Shown here piece after piece: positions 21,305 to 30,002 of a stretch of 64,000 nt of DNA. The DNA comes from Closterium sp. NIES-65 (Eukaryota > Streptophyta > Zygnematophyceae > Desmidiales > Closteriaceae). The number at the start of each line of letters is the position of its first letter. Position 1 is the stretch's first letter. The notes below the pieces were generated by a model. The model did not search any database. It was not told the DNA's origin and worked only from the letters and a program-made list of their open reading frames with translations. Where the stretch lies: the NCBI GenBank assembly GCA_948144175.1, contig CANXME010002276.1, positions 124,001 through 188,000 of the forward strand. The letters are read 5' to 3'. Position numbers and translations under genes: made by a program.

Positions 21305-21789
21305 CCGTTTTCCCCCGGATATAACACCCTACGGTGTTATGTAAATCCCCTTGTAAAAAAGAGGGGGGGTCTAAACAAGGGAAAAAATGCATATACTACC
21401 CGGCTGTTTTCATACGACACATAATTTGTTAGTGTTTTGGACACAACTATTAATACTGAACTTGCTGGTCTGCTTTTGGCGAGCAACAAGAGAGTGGATT
21501 GTTGTACGCTTGGATTGACCCTTGACCAGTCACGGCGTTGCCGAAAACACTTGACCTGTCACAACGCATTCGCCCCTGATAGCAACCCCCCCCCCCCCAC
21601 CTCGCGCAGCAAATTCGCCCCCTGACGCAGCAAATTTGCCCCCTAATGCAGCAAATTCGCCCCCTGAAGCAGCAAATTCACCCCCTGTCGCAGCAGATTC
21701 ACCCCCAGACACTCCAATTACCCATCATAACCAGGGCTTCAGATTCGTTTTGGGCCACCCTAAGTGATCATGGTTCTAGGTATAGTCAA
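21305..21789. other. Intergenic stretch with simple repeats
   Basis: No gene is recognised. The segment holds a G run near 21364-21370, a C run near 21587-21598, and a 21-bp tandem repeat at 21606-21710. It is AT-rich compared with the elements around it and may be a remnant of host sequence. Element E begins at 21795. Confidence 0.6.
21606..21710. repeat. 21-bp tandem repeat, five units
   Basis: Five 21-bp units follow the pattern GCAGCAAATTCGCCCCCTGA plus one base. They occupy 21606-21626, 21627-21647, 21648-21668, 21669-21689 and 21690-21710, with a few substitutions. Read on the minus strand the repeat is open as SGGEFAA-type heptapeptides. I see no gene around it. Confidence 0.9.
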
Positions 21790-21794
21790 CCCTG

Positions 21795-21919
21795 TGTGAA
21801 GAATGAGGAATGAATGAACTAGCAAGCAGGTGGGTACAAGTACGAAAACCTAGAAATGTTGTACCCCATATTGTCTACCCCACTACAGCCTACACAGACT
21901 ATAGCATATAAGTTTAACA
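21795..21919 (-). repeat. Element E 3' LTR (left)
   Basis: This 125-bp repeat runs from TGTGAAGAATGAGG to AGTTTAACA. The purine tract of Copia-C (plus strand CACCCCCATAAGCAAAGTGG) follows, then a non-coding 3' region (21920-22116). Confidence 0.92.
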
Positions 21920-22116
21920 CACCCCCATAAGCAAAGTGGGGGAGAACAAGAGGTCACAAGACCAGTTAAGCAAAGCAAAGCAAGCTCAGAGTGGATCACA
22001 ACGTCACCACACAATCCGAGCACAGGAGCAAGGCCAAAAGGCCAGTTCACATGCAAGATCATATATAAAGGTAAACATGCAAGTGCAGGTACAGAAAGCT
22101 CACAGTACAAGCAAGG

Positions 22117-25100
22117 TCAAGAAGTGAGCAAGTGAGGCCAAGTAGGTACAAGACCTAGCATCGTACAGTAGCGCTGATGATCACCAAGCAGAAGTGCCTT
22201 GGTAAAGATATCAGCAGTGTTGGCCTCAGAGGCCACGTACGCAAGGCGCAGCTAACCACGCTGCTACAGCTCACGAGCAAGGAAGTAGCGAAGAGCAATG
22301 TGCTACGTTCTGTGCTCCAGTCTGTGCTCCCGACACAAGGCCAGCATGGCCTTGTTGTCTACGTACAGAACTCGAGGAGAATGAGGCGGCTCTCCTAGGT
22401 CAGTCAGCAGGTAGGTGAGCTAGCGTAGCTCCCGTGCAGCCATAGCCCCCGCGTAGATCTCAGCCTCACAGCTGGAGTCGAGAACAGAAGACGAGCGGGT
22501 AGACCGCCACGAAACAGAGCCGTAGCCAAGGCTGAAGGTGTAACCCTGTGACGACCGCTGCGTAGCCTGGTCGTCAGCCCAAGAAGCGTCAGCATGACCT
22601 GTGAGGACCACTCGACGTCGCCCTCCAAGCACTAGCCCCATGCTCGACGTACTGCACAAGTAGCGCAACACCCTCTTCGCTGTAGCCATGTGCTCTGGTC
22701 GGTGTCTCCCAGGAGCAACAAAGCGTGCAAGAATGCTAAGAGGGTATGCAAGGTCAGGTCGTGTGCAGGTCATCAGGTACATGAGGCAGCCAACAAGCTC
22801 TGGATACGGGCCACTCGACTCTACGGACTCATCCGAAGGCAGAGCTGAGAGTGAGTGGCGAGTAGGCAGAGGAGTGGCCTGAGGCGAGGAGTACGTGAAG
22901 CCGAAGCGCTGAAGGACCTGCTGCACCATGTGTGACTGAGTCAGGGTAATGGTGCGGCGTGCTCTGTCCCGGGTGATCTGCAAGCCAAGGTAGCTGCGCA
23001 GTTCACCCATGTCTGTGCACGTGTGTCTCTTCTGCAGCTTGGACTTCACGTGGGCTAGTCCAGCAGTGTCTGCAGTGGCAAAGACCAAGTCGTCGACGTA
23101 CACGAGGATGTAGAACGGCGGCAAAGAGGTGTCGGTGCGCAGAAACAGCGACGGGTTGGCTGTAGAAGGAGCAAACCCAAGAGCTACAAGTGTAGTCCTC
23201 AGTATGTCGTGCCACTCACGGGGCGCCTGGCGGAGACCGTAGACTGGCCGCCGGAGGCTCCATTGGGTACCAGGAGGAAACGACCCAGTGAGCCAGGTGG
23301 GCGGCGTAGCCAGATCTCCTCGTGAAGCCTGCCCTGCAAGAAAGCTGTGCTGAAGTCAAGAGAGTGAAGCTCGTAGTCGCGCTGAGCGGCTATGTCTAGC
23401 AGCACCCGAAGAGTGGTCATCTTCGGGGTGGGAGAAAAGGTCTGAAAGTAGTCAACTCCCTGCCGCTGACTGAAGCCTCGAGCCACGTAATGCGTCTTAA
23501 AGACAGGCGGAGAACCCGGCGGCCGCTTCACCCTGAAAATCCACATGCCACTGACGATGTTCGCCCCAGGTGGGGAAGCCTTGTCGATGTAGGTGCCTCT
23601 GGACTTCCAGGAAGCCATTTGTGCGTCCATGGCTGACTGCCACTGAGAGGAGTAGGGACCCTCGATCGCCTCAGCGTACGATCGAGGAGTCGGGATGTCT
23701 GGTGCATGCGGGTCTCCCTCAGGGGCAATCAATGTGGACACGAGATGAGGCAAAGCAGCAACAAAACACTGGAACTCCTCATGCCTGTCCTCAAGGACGT
23801 CCGTGCTAAGAGCACACTCACCCCCGATGGACGGAGGACAGACAGACTCAGACTCAGCAAAAGGACTAGCAGCGTAGTCTAGACGATAACGAGCAGCAAA
23901 GTCAACAAGCTCAGCAACTAGGGCCGACGCAGCAGTGGACTCAAAGGAAGGGTCAGTGACAACAGTAGCCAGAAGACGTGTGACAGTAGGACTGGCAGCA
24001 CAAAGAGAGTCAGACTCCGGGTCGGCAAGAACAGGAAGAGAGGACTCTGGAGGAGACGGCAACGGGACACGTAGAGGAGCAGTGGAAGGACGCAATGCCA
24101 TCTGGTGTGTGCCTGGGACCGCAGAAGGACGCGGACGCGGAGCACGACGACTAGTGCGAGCAGCACGAACAGGCGACGCAGGACGAGATGCAGGCTCACG
24201 ACGTTCAGCAAGACCTCCAGTAGGACCAGTGTAGGGAGAAGGAGCAGGTAGGGGGGAGGCGGGCTGTAACTGTGACCGCGACTGGACAGGCTGTGGACAC
24301 TCTAAGGGAGGAGCAGGCGAGGGCGGGAGACCAAGAACCTGCTCAAGGAGCGGAATGAAGTACGGCCTCGGCCGCGCAGCGCCTCCAGAACCAGCAGGGA
24401 CAGCACCAGTACCCCCAACGGCAGCACCAGCGCGAGCAGCACCTCCAGCTCCAACAGCGCCAACTCCAGCACCCTCAGACGCACCAGCGCCAGCAGAACC
24501 ACCAGCGACAACACCCCCAGCAGCTCCAGCTCCAACAGGTCCAGCAGCTCCTCCAGCAGGACCAACTCCAGCAGCCCCAGCAGCACCCCCAGGCTCAGCA
24601 GCTCCAGTACAGCCAGTACGAGCACCTCCGGGACCAGCAGCAACAGCAGCACCTCCAGCTCCAGCAGCACGGCTCCAGCGCCGGGCAAACTACTCGCACA
24701 GCTCCTGCGGAGACGATAGCTCCCGCCTCGACGAAGCACCCTCAGACGCACCACCGCCAGCAGAACCACTAGTGCCAACACCCCCAGCAGCTCTAGCTCC
24801 AACAGCTCCAGCAGGACCAACTCCAGCAGCCCCAGCAGCACCCCAAGGCCCAGCAGCTCCAGTACCGCCAGTAAGAGCACCTCCGGGACCAGCAGCAACA
24901 GTAGCACCTCCAGCTCCAGCGGCACGGCTCCAGCGCCGGGCAAACCACTCGCGCAACTCCTGCGGAGAGAGTAGCTCCCGCCTCGACAAAGCACCGCGAG
25001 AGGCCACACGAGCAGACCCAGCACCCCCAGGCTCCGCACCCCCAGGCTTAGCACCCCCAGACTCAGCACCCCCAGACTCAGCACCCCCAGGCTCAGCACC

Positions 25101-25250
25101 CCCAGACTCAGCACCCCCAGGCTCAGCACCCCCAGGCTCCGCACCCCTGGACTCAGCACCCCCAAGCTCAGCACCTCTAGCAGCACCAGAGTCAACAGCT
25201 ACCTCGACAGGCTCAACTGTGTTTACTTGGGACACACATGACGGGGCAAG
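22117..25250 (-). pseudogene. Copia-C pol of element E: integrase-RT linker, RT, RNase H
   Basis: The linker (25235 to about 24100) is full of GGAEP pentapeptide repeats. It also contains a duplicated ELREWFARRWSRAAGAGG segment of about 260 bp, whose second copy has TAG at 24690-24692 in place of Trp. RT follows in the same frame: ANIVSGMWIFRVKRPPG, YVARGFSQRQGVDYFQTFSP, LHSLDFSTAFLQ. A 1-bp deletion near 23290 shifts the frame. The new frame carries ILVYVDDLVFATAD, SYLGLQITRD, TGHADASWADD and SCEAEIYAGA. TAG at 22420-22422 replaces Trp in the RNase H tail. The family stop is TGA at 22117-22119. None of this can yield intact RT. Confidence 0.88.
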
Positions 25251-25566
25251 ACCCTGAGGGGGTAAGGGGGTCTACCGGGGGAGGACCTGGTGCAAGGAAG
25301 AGCGGCGGCGGGGGAAGGGGCGCAGCGAAGTAGGGGAAGAGACGGTAGTAGGGCACCAACTCGCCAAAGGTGACATCCTAGGAGGACAGAACATGGCGCG
25401 AGGAGGGGAAGCCAAGGAAGACGCAGGGAACAGCACGGGGGGACAGCTTGTCCGCAGACAAGTCGCGGACAAACGCCCGAGATCCCCAGACCCGAAACGC
25501 AGACGCATCGCCAACCTTCCCCGTCCACCGCAAGGTGGGGGAGGTCTCTCGCAAGGAGACCCAGGG

Positions 25567-28215
25567 CTAAAGGTTGAGCTGATGCGGTGCGTACTGAACC
25601 GCAAACGGCCATAGAAAATGGGGGGCAGCCGCATGGATCATGGACGTACGAGCGACGTCCATGACCATGCCAATGCGGCGCTCAGCAATCCCATTTTGCT
25701 GTGGAGAGGCCGGAAGCGTGAAGGTCTGGCGGATGCCCTGTGCACGACAGAAGGCTCCCAGACGGGCAGAGGAAAACTCCCCGCCTCTGTCAGAGTGCAG
25801 ACGCAGAATAGGAAAGTCTGAGCTGAAACTCTCTCTGAGCTGGAGACGAGTTGCGCGGATCCAGTCGATCAACACCTTAGTGACGTCGCCCTTGCTACGC
25901 AAGGGGAACACCGTGGTGTAACGCAAGTAGTCGTCAACCACCAACAAGAAGTAACGCTCGTGACCCTAGCCACGGACGCGGGCGGGGCCCCACACATCCA
26001 TGTGAAGAGTCTGCAGCGGAGCCTCTGTCGGAGGAAACTCGGAGGAGTGAGGGGCGGCGCGCTGTCGCCCCTCGACGCAGGGGACGCAGGTAGGGGCAGG
26101 CCCCGGAGGTAGGGGAGGTAGGGACCGGGGGAGACCAGAGACAAGGACACGTGAGGCCATGCCTTGGAGACGAGGTAGGGAGGGGTGACCAAGGCGGTGG
26201 TGCCAAAGGAGAGTCTGGTGGGATAGGAGACGACACGAGCAGGGCGCAGACTCAGGACCAGACCTGGACGCTGCAGCAAACACCTGACTCGACGCAGCTA
26301 CCTGACCAGACTCAGCAACCGAAGGAGACTCAGTAGTCAGTGTGTACAGGCTCGACCCCGACTGACGGGTAAACGTGGCCAAGTGACGGCTCGTCCAAGC
26401 ACACGTGCAGTGGGTCACCCGCTGACTCGCAGGAGTGAACTGGTCAACCCCCATATCCTGTAGATCAGCTCCACTCACCAAGTTCGTAGAGAACAAGGGG
26501 AGGTAGAGACCTGACAGGGTGCCAGAGGGGCCTGCCAGGCACGGTAAGACAATGGAGAAGCTAGCAAGGACAGGACCCCTAGAGGGGTCCGCCAGGGAGA
26601 CCGCAACCAGCCGACTAAGCGGCGTAAGCGTGGTGCGGTCTCGAAAGAAGGAGTGGGAAGCACCCGAGTCAAGGGTGAAGGTGTGTAAGGCCTGAGCCGA
26701 CGTGGTACCTGAGAGAGCAGACTCACCAGCACCTGGGGCAGCCGACGCACTAGCACCTAGGGCAGCAGCCTCACCAGCACCTAGAGCAGAAGCCTCAATG
26801 CGCGGGTCAGGCGGAACACACAAGTAACAGTCACCCTCATCACTAGTGAACAGAGCATACATGGCAGCAAGAATAGCATCATAATCAAGATCAAAGATAG
26901 CAACCCCCGCCCTAGACAGCTCTCCCCAGCGAAGGATCTCAGTGGCGTCAGGAGACTGGTGACGCCACGCGTCCGTCAGGCGGCCGAAGCAGCGCTGGGT
27001 GGAGTGCGGGTCCCCGCACTGCTCACCAGCGCGGTCGCCGGTACGTAGGACGTAGGTGCAGGGACCAGTACCCCCACCTTGCTGACGCCCAGCGTACCAC
27101 TCACGAAGCTGCTGGGGGGACGGGGTCTCACGACTGCGCTGCTGCTGCTGGCGCGGACCACCAGCGGAGCCACTCCTCTGCGCAGAGCCGCGACCAGCTC
27201 CTCCACTGCCTCCGCCGCCTCCGCCACCTCCGCTTCCTCCGCCACCTCCGCCGCCTCCGCTCCCTCCGCTCCCTCCGCCACCGCCGCCGCCTCCTCCGCA
27301 TCCACTGCTGCCACCGACACCTCCACCCCCGCCACCACTCCCACCACCACCCCCACCCCTTCCACTGCCTCCACCACCACCTCCACCGCCCCCGCCAGCC
27401 CCTCCAACGCCCTTGCCTCCCTTGCCCTTGCCGGTACGGCATCTCCCGCTAGGGGCAGACACAGCGCCGACCGACTAGAAACCAACGAGGTCGGCCGTAG
27501 CAGCAGAAGCAACAGAGGGCAAGAGGGGGGAGGGGGAACACCCCTCAAAGACGGGGGTGCGAGGGTCACCACGAGAGGCTCCTACAGCGACTATGCTCTT
27601 CTCTGCTGCTAGGAGGCGCTCCTCGAGGAGGTCAACGGTGAGTGTGGTGGGGCAAACTGAGAGGAAGTGGTCCCTGACTAAGCGAAGGGAGTCAGGGAGC
27701 CAGGTGACTATGTAGTAGAGGGTGATGTACATGGGGGGGGGGGGGGGGGTTATTGGCACAGAACTCAGCAGGAAGTGTAGTGTGGTAGCGCGTGTCGCTA
27801 GTGCGAAGGTGCGTAATGAGGTCAACAACTGTGGGAAAGGCAGCAAGGTCAGGGTATAGGTACGGCAGCATGAGGCGGCTAACAGCAGAAGTGGCAGGGG
27901 AAGAGTAGCGTGCAACTACAGCGTCGTATAAGGTCTTAGCACTCTTGTTCTGGCTAAAATGCGCACGCTCAGTGGTCGTTAAGTGGCGACGCACAGCAAG
28001 ACGGGCAGCAGCATCGCGTGTGGCAGCGATGCTGTCACACGCACAGTGCTGTCAGCAGAAGCAGGCGGGGCCGGAGAGGCACCAGAGGTGAGATCGAATA
28101 GGGAGAGTCCGTCTGCCCTATCCCACTGTAGGAATAGCTGGAGGTCATCGATCCAGACCTCAAAATCAACAACACGACCCTCAGCATCAAAGGTAAGGAC
28201 ACTGGGGGTAGCCAT
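25567..28215 (-). pseudogene. Copia-C gag, protease and integrase of element E
   Basis: Gag starts at 28213-28215 (MATPSVLTFDAEGR, DLQLFLQWDRADGL). A deletion shifts the frame near 28025, and a run of 17 G at 27733-27749 shifts it back. TAG at 27475-27477 replaces Glu in ESVGA. A 100-residue Gly-rich tail follows. Then come the cluster C-x13-C-x3-H-x4-C (TGDRAGEQCGDPHSTQRCF), protease LDSGASHSFF, HHRLGHPSLPR with CVPCVEG, and HMDVWGPARVRG. TAG at 25966-25968 replaces Gln. The integrase core continues in frame with VDDYLRYT, LHSDRGGEF and PQQNGIAERR, so all three DDE residues are present. The frame degenerates between 25567 and 25250. This copy shows what element F has lost. Confidence 0.88.
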
Positions 28216-29271
28216 GACTACAGTGGCCTAGCAGGGAGTGATCTCACCAGACCGAGTAAGTAGGGCCGGGGTGCGCCGGTACGAACAGTAGCAGCTCGAC
28301 GGCAGGGCGACTCGGCGGCTCGGCTGCTGGGCGGCTTGGCGGCTCGGCGGCTCGGCTGCTGGGCGGCTCGGCGGCTCGGCTGATGGGCGCCTCGGCTGCT
28401 GGGCGGCTCGGCGGCTCGGTTGCTGGGCGGCTCGGCTGCTGGGCGGCTCGGCGGCTCGGCTGTTGGGCGGCTTGGCTGCTGGGCGTCTCGGCGGCTTGGT
28501 GGCTCGGCTGCTCAGCTGCTGGGCGGCTCAGCGGTGAAGGGGCCGGTAGAGGCGGCGACGGGGCCGGTAGAGGCGGCGACGGGGCCGGTAGAGGCGGCGA
28601 TGGGGCCGCTAGGGGCGGCGACGGGGCCGCTAAGGGCGGCGAGGTGGCCATGAAGGGCGGCGACGGGGCCTCCAGGGGCTGCGACGGGGCCGCTAAGGGC
28701 GGCAACGGGGCCGTAGAGGGGCCGCAAGGGGCCTAGAGGGGCGGCGACGAGGCCGCGAAGGGGCCGTAAGGGGCCTAGAGGGGGCGGCGACGTGGCCGCG
28801 AAGGGGCCGCGAGGGGCCTAGAGGGGCGGCGACGGGGCCTAGAGCGGCGGCGACGGGGCCGCAAAGGGGCCGCGAGGGGCCTAGAGGGGTGGCGACGGGG
28901 CCGATAGGGGCGGCGACGGGGCCTAGAGCGGCGGCGACGGGGCCGCGAAGGGGCTGGGAGGGGCCTAGAGGGGCGGCGACGGGGCCGCTAGGGGCTGCGA
29001 CGGGGCCGCGAAGGGGCCGCAAGGGGCCTAGAGGGGCGGCGACGGGGCCTAGAGCGGCGGCGACGGGGTCGTGAAGGGGGCGCGAGGGGCTTAGAGCGGC
29101 GGCGACGGGGCCGGAAAGAACGGCGACGGGGCCGCTAAGGGTGGCGTGAGGGGCCTCTAGGAGGGCGCGACGTGAGGGCGGCCTACGGGGCGCGCCTCGG
29201 GCAGAAAAAAAAGATCGAGTTAGGTGGTGGGCCCTGAGAAGCGTTCCCACGAGGGAACCTGCTCTATACCA
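28216..29271 (-). repeat. GC-rich minisatellite leader of element E
   Basis: No gene is seen. About 28310-28530 is made of GGCGGCTCGGCTGCTG-type units. About 28540-29180 is made of GGGGCGGCGACGGGGCC-type units, often followed by TAGAGGGGCGGCGACG. A 248-codon open frame (28693-29439, minus) is a by-product of the repeat. An A run lies near 29205-29212. The segment ends in a primer-site-like CTGCTCTATACCA (29258-29271). Confidence 0.75.
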
Positions 29272-29478
29272 TGTCAGAATCCCAACCACTAGACCATTGG
29301 GATAAAAGGGCTTGTTAAGTAGCGGGTCAGTGCGCCCATAACCCCCCAGGCCAACATGCCTGTAACCCTTCCCTAGGATCAATCGCGGATCACCAGTAGA
29401 CCTCTGACTCCCCCTCGCACTGGGATGCCCGAAGTGCACACACTGGGATTCGAACCCGAGACCTTCGCTCTGATACCA
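29272..29478 (-). mobile_element. TRIM-derived 5' extension of element E (one TRIM LTR plus TRIM internal region)
   Basis: The 138 bp from 29272 to about 29409 match the TRIM LTRs (TGTCAGAATCCCAACCACTAG, CATTGGGATAAAAGGGCTTG, GCCCATAACCCCCCAGG). The next 69 bp match the TRIM2 internal domain, including GGATTCGAACCC and the primer site GCTCTGATACCA (29467-29478). The second TRIM LTR is absent and element E's own LTR stands in its place. A second primer-site remnant (GCTCTATACCA) lies just left of 29272. Confidence 0.85.
29467..29478 (-). promoter_or_regulatory. Primer-binding site complementary to initiator tRNA(Met)
   Basis: Minus-strand TGGTATCAGAGC directly abuts the LTR at 29479. It matches the 3' end of plant initiator tRNA(Met), the standard primer of plant copia elements. 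It belongs to the TRIM-derived segment. Confidence 0.88.
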
Positions 29479-29603
29479 TGTGAAGAATGAGGAATGAATG
29501 AACTAGCAAGCAGGTGGGTACAAGTAGGAAAATCTAGAAATGTTGTACCCCATATTGTCTACCCCACTACAACCTACACAGACTATAGCATATAAGTGTG
29601 ACA
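29479..29603 (-). repeat. Element E 5' LTR (right)
   Basis: This 125-bp repeat matches 21795-21919 with about five differences. The target duplication CCCTG follows at 29604-29608. Confidence 0.92.
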
Positions 29604-29608
29604 CCCTG

Positions 29609-30002
29609 ATGCGTAGGGTAAATTTTTTTCCTTGACAAATGCAGGGTAGAAAAACAGTTAGTCTATTTGGGCAGGGTATTTAAAAAAACTATGCTATATG
29701 TAAATGCTATAACTTTCAAGTTCAACGGTTAGTGGTCCAGCTGGTTAAATTACTCATTAGATCTGAAAGCATGCAAGTTTGAATTTCGTTTTGGGAACAT
29801 TTGCACGGGCCTGTATAGTGTTTCGTCTCACCACAGAGCACTCGGTACCGGTATATATGGGATTGTACACTGTACAGTTAGAGTAATGTGTTCCTTATGC
29901 TGTTTTTCAAAGGGTATTGAAAAACTTACACTTTCTGGCCTAGGGTAAAAAATCCACTACCGTGCCTGTGAAAAGGTAACTGAAAAAAGCGGCCGCCCGT
30001 CA
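29609..30002. other. AT-rich intergenic stretch with a tRNA-like relic
   Basis: No protein gene is seen. The stretch contains several AGGGTA motifs that are not tandem telomere repeats and a palindrome AGGGTATTTTACCCT just after it (30008-30022). At 29726-29795 (plus) lies a tRNA-like remnant. Its A-box-like sequence TGGTCCAGCTGG is at 29733-29744, and AAGTTTGAATT at 29775-29785 sits where a B box would be, 42 bp downstream. It could be a decayed tRNA gene or tRNA-derived SINE head. Confidence 0.4.

Larger units (their letters stand above)
21795..29603 (-). mobile_element. Copia-C element E; target duplication CCCTG
   Basis: The element is bounded by 125-bp LTRs (21795-21919, 29479-29603; about five differences) with exact target duplications CCCTG at 21790-21794 and 29604-29608. 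It keeps all Copia-C domains: gag, protease, integrase, repeat-rich linker, RT and RNase H. They are damaged by frameshifts and nonsense codons. Its 5' end is unusual: a TRIM LTR plus TRIM internal region (29272-29478) sits between the element's own primer-site remnant and its 5' LTR. Confidence 0.93.

Noticed and set aside
21606..21710. CRISPR-like array
   Set aside because: Contiguous 21-bp units with no spacers, in a eukaryotic sequence.
24355..25257. 300-codon Ala/Pro-rich plus-strand frame
   Set aside because: It is antisense to the pentapeptide linker of Copia-C pol. The true frame on the minus strand continues into RT.
28693..29439. 248-codon minus-strand frame covering the leader of element E
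   Set aside because: It is translation of a minisatellite running on into a TRIM LTR. There is no conserved start and no domain.
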